From: Candidatus Uhrbacteria bacterium
GTDB lineage: Bacteria > Patescibacteriota > Patescibacteriia > 2-12-FULL-60-25
Direction: 5' to 3'
DNA: 64,000 bases
NCBI GenBank assembly: GCA_016203535.1
Contig: JACQMO010000019.1
Coordinates: 23,899 to 87,898, forward strand
The number at the start of each line of letters is the position of its first letter. Within the stretch, counting starts at the first letter, position 1. The notes beneath the pieces are model-generated. The model saw only the letters and a list, made by a program, of their open reading frames with translations. It searched no databases and was not told the DNA's origin. The translations under genes were made by a program, and so were the position numbers. Of this stretch, positions 1-18,246 are shown one piece after another.

Positions 1-946
1 CGCGTTCGGTCTGGAGCCGCAGGAGGCGTTCCCGAAACCGCGCGCGTTCCGCGGACAGCCGATCCAATTCTTTCCGAAGTTCGCGGAACCCCTCGGAAGG
101 AGGCGTGGCCTTTTCCAACGCCGCGAGATCCTGTTCCACCTTGGCGGCCTGTCCGGCGCGTGCATCCCGTTCCTGTTCCGCCGCGTGAACCCGAGCGGAC
201 GCCGCGTGCAATTTTCCGCGCAAATCGGACCAAACTTGGCCGTAATACGATCGCTCCAATTCCCGCAACTCTTCTTCCAGCTTTCCGCGCTCCTGGAGCC
301 GTTTCGCCTGGCGTTCGAGTGTCGTGAGGCGCGGCCCGATCTCACGAAGCAGAAGCTCCGCTTGTTTCAAATTTTCTTTCGTGGCCTCGAGCTTGTTTTG
401 CGACGCCGTTCGCTTCAGCTGGAACGGCTTGAGCCCCGCCGCCTCGTCGAAAAACTCCTTGCGCTCGGAGGGCGTCGCGGTCAGGATGGCGTCCACCATC
501 CCCTGCCCGATGACGCTGTACGTGCGCTGTCCCATTCCGGCCTGCGCGAGGAGCAAAACCACGTCCGTCAGCCGCACGTTCTGGTTGTTGATCTGGTATT
601 CCGACTGCCCGTCGCGGTATACGCGGCGCTTGACGACGATTTCCGGCAGATCGATGTCCGGCTTGTCGTCGTTTACAAGCGTCATGCTCACCTCGGCGAA
701 CCCGGCGCGGGCCTTCCGGTCGGATCCGGAAAAAATGACATCTTCGGACTTCTTGCCGCGGAGAAGCTTCAAACTTTGTTCGCCCATGACCCAACGGATC
801 GCGTCGGCCACGTTCGATTTTCCGGACCCGTTCGGCCCGACCACCCCGGTAAGCCCGCGGCGACCGGCTGACTCCGTGAGGAATTCCAGCGACGTTCTGT
901 TGGCGAAGGTCTTAAACCCCTGAAGTTCGAGCCGGCGGAGGTACAT
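1..946 (-). CDS. smc: Chromosome segregation protein SMC, N-terminal part (runs off window edge)
   Basis: Reverse translation from the ATG at 946 reads MYLRRLELQGFKTFANRT...GVVGPNGSGKSNVADAIRWVMGEQ (SMC Walker A); open to window edge. Confidence 0.93.
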   Translation of the reverse strand, partial: MYLRRLELQGFKTFANRTSLEFLTESAGRRGLTGVVGPNGSGKSNVADAIRWVMGEQSLKLLRGKKSEDVIFSGSDRKARAGFAEVSMTLVNDDKPDIDLPEIVVKRRVYRDGQSEYQINNQNVRLTDVVLLLAQAGMGQRTYSVIGQGMVDAILTATPSERKEFFDEAAGLKPFQLKRTASQNKLEATKENLKQAELLLREIGPRLTTLERQAKRLQERGKLEEELRELERSYYGQVWSDLRGKLHAASARVHAAEQERDARAGQAAKVEQDLAALEKATPPSEGFRELRKELDRLSAERARFRERLLRLQTER

Positions 947-1022
947 ATGGATGTATAGGGTAACGAAAGAAAGGCGAGTAGGCCAGTAGGCAGGTAGGCT
1001 TGTAGCTGCTACGCTCAAACCC

Positions 1023-1382
1023 ATGCCTCACACGCGACGGCTCGAAGAAGGCGGAGGGATGCAACATTTCCGCGACGCGCTTGCGGCGGTGCTTGTCGAA
1101 CGCGTGGAATTTCCCGTCGGCGTGTTCGTCACCGTGCTCGACGCCAAAGTGACGCGCGACACGACAAAGGCCAAAGGGGTCATTTCCGTGCTGCCGGAAT
1201 CCAGGGAGAAAGAGGCGCTTGCCGCTCTCGAGGAATCCAGCCACGACATCAAAAAAGGGTTGGCAGAAAAATTGCGATTGCGCCGGATCCCCCACATCCA
1301 CTGGGCCATAGATCGAACGGAAGCCGTGGCCGAAGGGATAGAAAAAACCATTCAGGAGCTGAAGAACAAAGGGGAGCTGTAG
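1023..1382 (+). CDS. rbfA: Ribosome-binding factor A
   Basis: 119 aa ORF with RbfA-like pattern (VSVLPE..., LRRIPHIHWAID) upstream of a DHH gene. Confidence 0.75.
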   Translation: MPHTRRLEEGGGMQHFRDALAAVLVERVEFPVGVFVTVLDAKVTRDTTKAKGVISVLPESREKEALAALEESSHDIKKGLAEKLRLRRIPHIHWAIDRTEAVAEGIEKTIQELKNKGEL

Positions 1383-1424
1383 GATTGACGGACGGCACAA
1401 AGACGGATAAGGTTCCCGGTTCCT

Positions 1425-2390
1425 ATGCCGTCCCCGAGCCATCTTCTCGCCTCTGCCCACCGCCTGATCCAAAGATCAGAGCGGATTTTGCTTGTGGCCG
1501 ACGGAAGCCCGGATGGCGACTCCATCGGTTCGACCACGGCGATGCTGAATTGGCTTGCGCGCGAAGGGAAACAGGTCGAGGCGTTCTCCATCGAGCCCAT
1601 CCCCTCATCGCTCCAGTTTCTCGATGGCGTCCATCGTATCACGAACGACCCTGCCGTCTTCGCCCAACCTTACGACCTCGTCCTGACGTTCGATGCAAGT
1701 GATCCGAAACGTAGCGGGATCACGGAGCATCTTCCAAAATTGCCGCGCCCGGCGCACGTGGTGGTGTTCGACCATCACGTGACGAATCCCCGATACGGCG
1801 ACACGAATATCATCTTCACGGACGCCTGTTCCACCTGCGAGGTGATGTACCGATTCTTCGACGAGAACGGCGAGCGCATCGACGACCGGATGGCCACCTC
1901 GCTTCTCACCGGAATCACGACGGATACGTCGAGTTTCACGAACGGCGCCACCACGACGGCGGGCATGGAAGCGGCTGCGCATCTCTTTCGCTGCGGCGCG
2001 CGGCACACGGACATCGTGCGCCATGTCGTGCAAAACAAATCCATGGACGGCCTAAAACTCTGGGGGCTTGCGCTCTCGCGCCTTCGGCATGACCCGGCGC
2101 GCGATCTCGCGACGACCTTTTTCTTGCGTGAAGATCTCACGGCGCCGGGAAGCCACGAAGCCGTTGAGGGGCTGTCCAATTTTTTGAACGCCGTATGCAA
2201 CGGGTGCGACACGGTGCTCGTGCTTCGCGAAAAAGAAGACGGAACTGTCCGCGGATCCATGCGGAGCATGAATCGCGATATATCCAAGCTCGCCCAATTG
2301 ATGGGCGGAGGCGGCCACAAAAAAGCAGCGGGGTTCACGGTCAAAGGGAGGATCGAGGTGACGGAGAAGGGGCCGAGGATCGTAAATTAG
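1425..2390 (+). CDS. DHH/DHHA1 family phosphoesterase (NrnA-like)
   Basis: ADGSPDGDSIGS, VVFDHHVTN and C-terminal GGGGHKKAAGF motifs. Confidence 0.9.
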   Translation: MPSPSHLLASAHRLIQRSERILLVADGSPDGDSIGSTTAMLNWLAREGKQVEAFSIEPIPSSLQFLDGVHRITNDPAVFAQPYDLVLTFDASDPKRSGITEHLPKLPRPAHVVVFDHHVTNPRYGDTNIIFTDACSTCEVMYRFFDENGERIDDRMATSLLTGITTDTSSFTNGATTTAGMEAAAHLFRCGARHTDIVRHVVQNKSMDGLKLWGLALSRLRHDPARDLATTFFLREDLTAPGSHEAVEGLSNFLNAVCNGCDTVLVLREKEDGTVRGSMRSMNRDISKLAQLMGGGGHKKAAGFTVKGRIEVTEKGPRIVN

Positions 2391-2442
2391 CACTTCACGT
2401 CTTTGACTGCTAAAACATTTTGCGCTACGCTCAAAACCATCT

Positions 2443-3057
2443 ATGAAAAATCCCTACCAGATCACATCTGAAACGCCGTCCTCGTGGCTTGTCCCGGTGG
2501 TCATCGAGAAAACCCAGTATGGCGAACGTTCCTATGATATCTACTCGCGGCTATTGAAAGACCGGATCATCATGCTGGGAACGGCGATCAACGACGAAGT
2601 GGCCAATATCATCGTGGCGCAGATCCTCTTTCTCGAAAGCCAGGACAAGACGAAAGACATCAAGTTGTATGTGAACTCGCCGGGCGGATCGGTGACCGCT
2701 GGGCTCGCGATTTACGACACCATGCAGCACGTGAGCTGCGACGTTTCGACGATCTGCATGGGCATGGCCGCCTCGATGGGCGCGATCCTGCTCGCCGGGG
2801 GCGCAAAAGGCAAACGCTTCGCCCTGCCGAACTCGGAAATCATGATCCACCAGCCGCTCGGCGGGATGGAAGGCCAGGCGACCGACATCAAAATTCACGC
2901 CGAACGCATCCTCCAGATGCGCGAACAGCTGAACAAGATTATGCAAAAACACTCCGGCCAAAATTTGAAAAAAATCGAAGCCGACACCGAACGCGACAAC
3001 TTCATGCTGCCGAAGGAAGCGCTGGAATACGGATTGATCGACAAGATCATCGGATAA
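2443..3057 (+). CDS. clpP: ATP-dependent Clp protease proteolytic subunit
   Basis: 204 aa; [16 protein letters not shown] and MIHQPLGG catalytic motifs. Confidence 0.97.
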   Translation: MKNPYQITSETPSSWLVPVVIEKTQYGERSYDIYSRLLKDRIIMLGTAINDEVANIIVAQILFLESQDKTKDIKLYVNSPGGSVTAGLAIYDTMQHVSCDVSTICMGMAASMGAILLAGGAKGKRFALPNSEIMIHQPLGGMEGQATDIKIHAERILQMREQLNKIMQKHSGQNLKKIEADTERDNFMLPKEALEYGLIDKIIG

Positions 3058-3079
3058 CGATCGAGGATCATTATCCAAA

Positions 3080-3117
3080 ACCCATCAAAATGATCCGATC
3101 GGATCATTTTGATGGGT
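3080..3117. repeat. 38-bp perfect palindrome between convergent clpP and gyrA
   Basis: ACCCATCAAAATGATCCGA|TCGGATCATTTTGATGGGT, 19-bp arms, no spacer. Confidence 0.9.
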
Positions 3118-3132
3118 GCGATTATTCTTTTT

Positions 3133-5670
<2,538 letters not shown>

Positions 5671-5674
5671 AGGT

Positions 5675-6202
5675 TCAGTTTGCGGATTCGGTTGACGTCG
5701 GCTGGAACAGATCCTCTCGGGTGGATGTTGCCGCGGTTGAGGTCGCCTGCAGACCCTCGGCGACGCGGTTCAGAAGCTCGTCCTGTTCCTTCAGCGCATT
5801 CAGCCGTTCGGAAATGGCTTCGATGTCATCGGCGATGCCCCCGGCTTTTTTTCCGGCGTCATTCAAGGAGGCGCCGAGATCCTTCCCGCCCTGTTTTAGG
5901 GCCTCGATGGCCGGATCCGGAGCGCTCGCCCACGAACGGCGAATTTCCGTCCCAAGACCGTAGGCCCAGACGCCCACGACGAACATGATGCTCACCGTGA
6001 TCCCGATCCACATGCTGACGCGCGCCTGACGGTCGAGCGGCTGGCGGGCTTCGGCGTGCGCGAGGATGAGTTGGCGCTTTTCGTCGGGAGAAATGAGGCG
6101 GGACGTCGGGGTGAACCTCGGCGTCGGCGCGGACTCCGCAACGCCGCCCCGTGGTCGAACGGATCTTGCTTTTGGCTTTTGGCTTTTGGCTTTTGGCTTC
6201 AT
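5675..6202 (-). CDS. Hypothetical membrane protein, one TM segment, basic N-terminus
   Basis: 175 aa ORF adjacent to gyr[26 protein letters not shown] segment. Confidence 0.7.
   Translation of the reverse strand: MKPKAKSQKPKARSVRPRGGVAESAPTPRFTPTSRLISPDEKRQLILAHAEARQPLDRQARVSMWIGITVSIMFVVGVWAYGLGTEIRRSWASAPDPAIEALKQGGKDLGASLNDAGKKAGGIADDIEAISERLNALKEQDELLNRVAEGLQATSTAATSTREDLFQPTSTESAN
6168..6199. repeat. Heptanucleotide tandem repeat (GCTTTTG, 4 perfect copies plus partial)
   Basis: gcttttg x4 then gctt, directly after the start codon of the 5675..6202 ORF. Confidence 0.9.
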
Positions 6203-6204
6203 AT

Positions 6205-6849
6205 TTACGCTCGTTCGAGAACGACGATCTTCATCTCATCCGTGGGCAAATCTTTCTTGATGATCTTGAGCTTTGGAGCGTCTTCGCGTTTGCAACCGCC
6301 GAGCTGTTTGCAGAAGACGTCAACGGACGCGAGCTTAGCTTTGAGTCCGGGGATGTCGTAGGAAAGCGGGATGACGAGGCGCGGCTCGATTTCGGCGATG
6401 ACGTCGGACGCTTTTTTGGAATCAAGCGTCTCTCCGCCGCCGACAGGAAGGAGCAGGATGTCGATGTCGCCAAGCTGCTCGACTTCATAGGACGTGAGTT
6501 GGCGATTCAGCTGGCCGAGAAACGCAAGCGACATCCCTTCGGCGTCGAAACGGTAAATCACATTGCGAAGCTTCTCCGTTTCCGCCGACGGATCTTGGAT
6601 TCCGCGCACGAACATCCCCTTCACCTCATATTCTCCCGGATCGGAAATGATGAACGGTTTTCCCTCGACGGCATCGAGGGGGAAGCGCGAGCGGTCCTGA
6701 TGCGAAAGGACGAGAAGGTCGGGCGCGAGCGTTCGCGGGAAACGCAGGCCGGTGTCGTTCGGATAGGGATCGGTGAGGAGGGTTGAGGCCGTATCGGCGA
6801 ACTTCGCTTCGATCCGAATGGAGGACAATCCGTGCCAAAAAAGCTGCAT
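6205..6849 (-). CDS. MBL-fold metal-dependent hydrolase (UlaG-like)
   Basis: MQLFWHGLSSIRIEAK..TLLTDPYP...DLLVLSHQD...DILLLPVGGGETLD. Confidence 0.8.
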   Translation of the reverse strand: MQLFWHGLSSIRIEAKFADTASTLLTDPYPNDTGLRFPRTLAPDLLVLSHQDRSRFPLDAVEGKPFIISDPGEYEVKGMFVRGIQDPSAETEKLRNVIYRFDAEGMSLAFLGQLNRQLTSYEVEQLGDIDILLLPVGGGETLDSKKASDVIAEIEPRLVIPLSYDIPGLKAKLASVDVFCKQLGGCKREDAPKLKIIKKDLPTDEMKIVVLERA

Positions 6850-7018
6850 AAATGGGGAGATCTGGAGGGTCTGAAGTGGGCAAAGTGTAGCACGCAAAAA
6901 GAGGGAAAACAACAGAATACCGACGGGTCAAACAGAATTGACAAACCGGTCATTTTCTGCCCCTAACCGCACCCCGCGATCCGACAAGGATCGCTCTCTC
7001 GGATGCGGTCTTTGTTTA

Positions 7019-7915
7019 TTAGGCCATTCGATATTCTCTCGCCGCGATCTCGGCCGGGACGGGGTTCACGGAGATTCCGGCGTCGAGCTCGAATCCGCCC
7101 CAGATGTTCGCGCGCGGGACGAAACGGATCTCGAACGGCTCATCGCGCTCGTCGAGCACGTCGTGAAAAAAGAAGTTGTATGAATATTTCCGCCTCTTCA
7201 TGAGCGGCAGAAGCGCGTGGATCGCTCGTGCCAGAGACCGGCGTTCGGCCGGTGTCGTTTTCGTGATGTTGTCCACGCGGCGCTTCGGAAGGATCCGGAC
7301 TTCATAGGCGAATCGGGCCGCCGGGTTGGCGAATGCGAACACGTGCCGGTCGGAGTAGATGAGCCGTTCTTCAGAAGCCAGGCACAACGCATGTTCGTGG
7401 CTCGTCATTCCAAGGCGCTTCAACGCGCGTTTGCGTCGCGCGGCCTCGTCGCGCAACCGGTCGGGCACGAATGAGACGGCGAAAATCTGGGAATGCGGAT
7501 GTGGCTGGGATGCTCCGGCAGCAGCGCCTTCATTCTTGAACGCCTGAAGATACTGAACCGTCCGATCCTTGCGGAGAATCGTGAACCGTTCTGTGAATGC
7601 GTCCAGAAGCGCCGCGATCCGCGCCGGCGACGAATCGCAAAACGGCATGACGCGCGACCCTTCAATGATAATTTCCTGCCGACCCCGAATCCCGACGTGT
7701 TGATGAAACACCGGAAAAATATTTTGGATGACCGACATCCGGTTTTCACCGCGACCATACGACGCGATCAACCGGTCAGCCGGGATGCGGGACGGCGCGA
7801 ACACGTCCCCCTGTCGTTTGGCGCGGCCGTCCGGCCGATTCCGCCGCACCGGTGCCACGATCACCCAATCGCCGGTGATCTCATCTTGGAGGAGGTGGGA
7901 GCCGTCGGTCGCCAT
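7019..7915 (-). CDS. galT: Galactose-1-phosphate uridylyltransferase-like protein
   Basis: Start at ATG 7915; DEITGDWVIVAPVRRNRP, QPHPHSQIF motif. Confidence 0.83.
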   Translation of the reverse strand: MATDGSHLLQDEITGDWVIVAPVRRNRPDGRAKRQGDVFAPSRIPADRLIASYGRGENRMSVIQNIFPVFHQHVGIRGRQEIIIEGSRVMPFCDSSPARIAALLDAFTERFTILRKDRTVQYLQAFKNEGAAAGASQPHPHSQIFAVSFVPDRLRDEAARRKRALKRLGMTSHEHALCLASEERLIYSDRHVFAFANPAARFAYEVRILPKRRVDNITKTTPAERRSLARAIHALLPLMKRRKYSYNFFFHDVLDERDEPFEIRFVPRANIWGGFELDAGISVNPVPAEIAAREYRMA

Positions 7916-7919
7916 ACTT

Positions 7920-8417
7920 CTATTGTACCCGGCTCTGCGTCTTCCACATATATCCACCCACGATCGCGAGGGCGAGCGCATCCGACGCATCATCCAATTT
8001 CGGCGCGGTCGTGAGTTTCAACAGCCGCACGACCATTTCCTGCACCTGTTTCTTGTCCGCGCCGCCCCATCCGGCGATTCCTTGTTTTACCTGGTTCGGC
8101 GTCAGCTCGACGAGCGGAACGCCGGCATCGGCCACGGCGAGCAACATCACCCCGCGCGCCATCCCGACCTTCATGGCGGTCCGCGCGTTCGTCTGGAAAA
8201 ACAGCGACTCCACGGACGCGCACTGCGGCTGAAACCGACGGATCGCTTCCATGAGATCATTCCGTACGACCTGAAGCCGCGCGGAAAAATCCTCCTCTTT
8301 TGCCGTCTCGATCACGTCATGCCATACGTACGCCGCGTCGTTTCCGGAAATATCCACCACGCCAAGACCCGTCCGGCCGAACCCGGGATCAATGCCGAGG
8401 ATACGAAGAAGCGCCAT
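7920..8417 (-). CDS. ruvC: Crossover junction endodeoxyribonuclease RuvC
   Basis: LGIDPGFGRTGLGVVD, VESLFFQTNARTAMKVGMARGV, DASDALALAI. Confidence 0.95.
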   Translation of the reverse strand: MALLRILGIDPGFGRTGLGVVDISGNDAAYVWHDVIETAKEEDFSARLQVVRNDLMEAIRRFQPQCASVESLFFQTNARTAMKVGMARGVMLLAVADAGVPLVELTPNQVKQGIAGWGGADKKQVQEMVVRLLKLTTAPKLDDASDALALAIVGGYMWKTQSRVQ

Positions 8418-8425
8418 TTTACTTT

Positions 8426-12355
<3,930 letters not shown>

Positions 12356-12366
12356 AGGTCGTCAGG

Positions 12367-15828
<3,462 letters not shown>

Positions 15829-16191
15829 TCCCTCTTCCTCCCTCCCATCAGACCGTGGGAACGGACCGAACGGGCGGTTTCCCAGGCGATGACGAGACGG
15901 CTCCGGCAGCGGTCGGAGCGCAGAAGGAAGAGCGTGTGTGATTGATGGAAATCGAGGAGCGGCGACGCGGCCCTGTCTTCGGACAGGCGTCCGAGACACG
16001 AAAACCCACTATAACGAGATGCTAGTGGGTCTTCCTGCCTCCGGTATTTACTTGAGCATTTGGCCTAAATACTCGATTACGACGCGACGTTGTGGCCGGA
16101 TTTTGCCACGTTGCAAAAGCCCTGTCAAGAGCGAAAAACGGGGGAAGATTGGATGCCTGAAAACCAACATTCTGTCAAAATGGCTCAACAA

Positions 16192-16209
16192 AGCCAAAAT
16201 TTTTTGGCT
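16192..16209. repeat. Inverted repeat AGCCAAAA-TT-TTTTGGCT in the rpoB/island intergenic region
   Basis: Perfect 8-bp arms in an AT-rich divergent intergenic region. Confidence 0.6.
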
Positions 16210-16240
16210 AATATAAGCCCTAATTTACCGCCAACTACTC

Positions 16241-16269
16241 TTGACAAAGCCATAGATTTGTGATATTGT
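16241..16269 (+). promoter_or_regulatory. Sigma70-type promoter for the sRNA candidate
   Basis: TTGACA (16241-16246), 17-bp spacer, TATTGT (16264-16269). Confidence 0.75.
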
Positions 16270-16274
16270 GTTTT

Positions 16275-16450
16275 GTTCTGGAATGAAAAGGACATTTCAG
16301 AACGGCACCTCTACAACGTTTTCCACCGTCTCGATTGAGGAGAATCGAGGCCCATCCGTATAACACTCGATCAAACGCTCGTATTTTAGGAGTGTGTATA
16401 TTTCGATGCGCCATATTTTCCAGAAATCGGGACCCCATGGGTCCTTTTTT
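16275..16450 (+). ncRNA. Candidate small structured RNA bounded by promoter and intrinsic terminator
   Basis: 5' 11-bp hairpin GTTCTGGAATG-AAAAGGA-CATTTCAGAAC beginning at the predicted TSS; second hairpin CTCGATT-GAGGAG-AATCGAG; ends at GGACCC-CAT-GGGTCC-TTTTTT. Confidence 0.6.
16430..16450 (+). terminator. Rho-independent terminator
   Basis: GGACCC-CAT-GGGTCC followed by TTTTTT. Confidence 0.75.
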
Positions 16451-16466
16451 CTTCGTTGCCCCGACA

Positions 16467-16502
16467 GACGTGGAGGAGGAACCCGCGGCGCCCCGAACAC
16501 GG
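16467..16502 (+). other. Leader motif copy A: GACGTGGAGGAG-N14-CCGAACACGG
   Basis: Same composite motif with identical 14-nt spacing at 17002-17037. Confidence 0.65.
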
Positions 16503-16651
16503 ATCGCGTCGCGGACAGCTCGCTGAAATCATCGCCCCCGGTTCGTACTGGGGACGCATGATCGGTAGGCGGCTATGGAACTGACAATGCCTCGGCATCC
16601 GTCAGCTCCCCTCTACATCCGTCGTGGCAACCAATGACGAAGGAGGGATTC

Positions 16652-16861
16652 GTGCGGAAGGAAGCGACTAGGCAGGAAGACATCCGAGGCAATGTGCGCA
16701 GCGTCATCCTGATGACGCCGGAGGAGATCGAGCGGCTGGGGTACGCGTCCTACTCGGACATGCTCCCGCAGAACGACGATTCCGAGTGGCACCCGCAGAA
16801 GCGGCTCTGGGCGAAGTTGCCCTTCGGGCGACCGAACTCCCGGCTGCGCCGGCGGCGGTAG
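16652..16861 (+). CDS. Hypothetical protein, ~69 aa, GTG start (island ORF1)
   Basis: GAAGGAGGGATTC-GTG ribosome-binding context; VRSVILMTPEEIERLGYASYSDMLPQ. Confidence 0.6.
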   Translation: MRKEATRQEDIRGNVRSVILMTPEEIERLGYASYSDMLPQNDDSEWHPQKRLWAKLPFGRPNSRLRRRR

Positions 16862-16868
16862 GCCTCGT

Positions 16869-16911
16869 GCCGGAAGAGACGCTGGACACGTTCCACGCGA
16901 TCTCTTCCGGC
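16869..16911 (+). repeat. Long hairpin after island ORF1
   Basis: GCCGGAAGAGA...TCTCTTCCGGC, 11-bp perfect arms, no U-tract. Confidence 0.75.
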
Positions 16912-17001
16912 GCAGATCCGAGATCATGATCCCGATCGTGATTTCAGAACTGAATCTTGGTTGTCCTTCGAAAAGCCGGGGGACTGGTGTTTATCCCGAG
17001 C

Positions 17002-17037
17002 GATGTGGAGGAGAGCTCACCTGCAGTCCGAACACGG
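17002..17037 (+). other. Leader motif copy B: GATGTGGAGGAG-N14-CCGAACACGG
   Basis: Matches copy A with identical spacing. Confidence 0.65.
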
Positions 17038-17175
17038 TCGCTGCACGTGAAAGGGGTCGGAGCCCATGGCGAGCCGGATTCGTCTGGCATGCCTTGATCG
17101 TACGACTTCGAGGACACGGGACGTCTAACGTCCTACGTCCCCTTCACATCGGTCGGGAGAACATTCCGTCCATTC

Positions 17176-17273
17176 GGCAACGCCAGCAGGCGAACTGGCA
17201 CCGCGCCCAAACGGCGACGGTGAAACCACTCCTGGAACACGGGAGAATGAGGGTTCGAATCCCTCCTTTGCCG
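17176..17273 (+). ncRNA. tRNA-like cloverleaf without a conventional anticodon loop, in the 5' leader of island ORF2
   Basis: Canonical T-arm GAGGG-TTCGAAT-CCCTC (17249-17265); acceptor GGCAACG/CTTTGCC with one mismatch; D-like arm GCCAG..CTGGC; long variable-like arm CTCCTG..CGGGAG; central arm has a 5-nt loop and U8/U33 are absent. Confidence 0.5.
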
Positions 17274-17308
17274 CCGATACAAACACCAACACGATCACGG
17301 AGGAAAGA

Positions 17309-17554
17309 ATGCAAATGCAACCGATCACCGACAATTCGTTCGCCGAGGCCGACCGCGTCCTCGACCAGATCATCGCCCAGCTCGACCGCGACCGCGAGCG
17401 GCAGGAGGAGGACGAATTCATGGCCAAGCTCGCCGCTCTCGAGGCCGAGAACGAGGTCTTCCTCGCCCGGCTCCACGCCGACGACGAGGACGACGGCCCG
17501 CCGACCCTGCGCTGCCCGCCGACCTGGCCCAACGAGTGCGCGATGGAGGTCTGA
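17309..17554 (+). CDS. Hypothetical acidic coiled-coil protein, 81 aa (island ORF2)
   Basis: GGAGGAAAGA-ATG; MQMQPITDNSFAEADRVLDQIIAQLDRDRERQEEDEF. Confidence 0.65.
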   Translation: MQMQPITDNSFAEADRVLDQIIAQLDRDRERQEEDEFMAKLAALEAENEVFLARLHADDEDDGPPTLRCPPTWPNECAMEV

Positions 17555-17580
17555 CCTCCCGCGCCTCGGCGCCTCACTCG

Positions 17581-17608
17581 CAGGAGTTCCGCTCCAACGG
17601 AACTCCTG
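17581..17608 (+). repeat. Hairpin after island ORF2
   Basis: CAGGAGTTCCG-CTCCAA-CGGAACTCCTG, 11-bp perfect arms, no U-tract. Confidence 0.8.
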
Positions 17609-17741
17609 CACGCTCACAGGTTCTGAAGCACAATTCGCTTGAGAACCTCTGTCGACTCATGACATACCCGACTCTCCCCGTTCAACCAAGCACCTCAACA
17701 CGGGCGATCGTCGGGTATTTCAATACAGTGGAAGAATCCGG

Positions 17742-17789
17742 TTGACGATCGTCAAAAATTCCGCTATTTTTTCCCATCCCAGATGGGAA
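17742..17789 (+). promoter_or_regulatory. Promoter with two operator-like palindromes
   Basis: TTGACG-N17-TATTTT; -35 lies in the palindrome TTGACGATCGTCAA (17742-17755); TTCCCATC-CCA-GATGGGAA (17771-17789) follows the -10. Confidence 0.65.
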
Positions 17790-17802
17790 CGTCGTCCGAA
17801 TC

Positions 17803-17814
17803 GACGTGGAGGAG
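17803..17814 (+). other. Leader motif copy C: GACGTGGAGGAG
   Basis: 12-nt match to copies A/B; downstream half not conserved. Confidence 0.45.
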
Positions 17815-18014
17815 AGCGGGTTCTCGAAGAGCGACCGCTCCGCTTCCGGACTCCGGCCATTCGGCTGGACTTCGCAAGACGGAGCGACACCCTTCGGGCC
17901 CGGCGGCTCGTCGGTTGGTGCATACCAGACGTCGAGCCTCGCCTCCAGATCGTTTCGGAAGAACCGAGACCGGCGCGCAAGCGCTTGCGGCACCTTCGAC
18001 ACGGTGAAACGAAC

Positions 18015-18236
18015 GTGAAACAGTTTTTCGCGGTTCTGGGAATCGTGTGCTTCATCATCGTCATTCTGAGCTACGGAAAGGAGGCCTACCTCGTCGCGGC
18101 GATTTCCGCCGTGCTGGCGTTCGGCTTCCTCTTCGCGAGCGAATACATCACCCGCCTGACCCCCAAACAGGCGGGGCTCGCGGCGGCAAACGAGGTCCTG
18201 GCACGAAAACGCCACGACCTACACACCCACCACTAG
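18015..18236 (+). CDS. Small two-TM membrane protein, GTG start (island ORF3)
   Basis: VKQFFAVLGIVCFIIVILSYGKEAYLVAAISAVLAFGFLFASEYI; stop 11 nt before ORF4. Confidence 0.6.
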   Translation: MKQFFAVLGIVCFIIVILSYGKEAYLVAAISAVLAFGFLFASEYITRLTPKQAGLAAANEVLARKRHDLHTHH

Positions 18237-18246
18237 GAGGAAATGG

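Noticed and set aside
342-794. 150-aa minus-strand ORF
   Set aside because: Out-of-frame reading of smc; the true frame is open across the window edge
16335-16526. 63-aa ORF (…PTDVEEEPAAPRTRIASRTAR)
   Set aside because: Reads through the intrinsic terminator and lacks an RBS; the DVEE similarity to later copies is better treated as a nucleotide motif
17125-17617. Minus-strand ORFs of 150/157 aa (…KEGFEPSF… / …GGKGGIRTLIL…)
   Set aside because: Characteristic false translations of the complement of a tRNA-like T-arm; antisense to island ORF2
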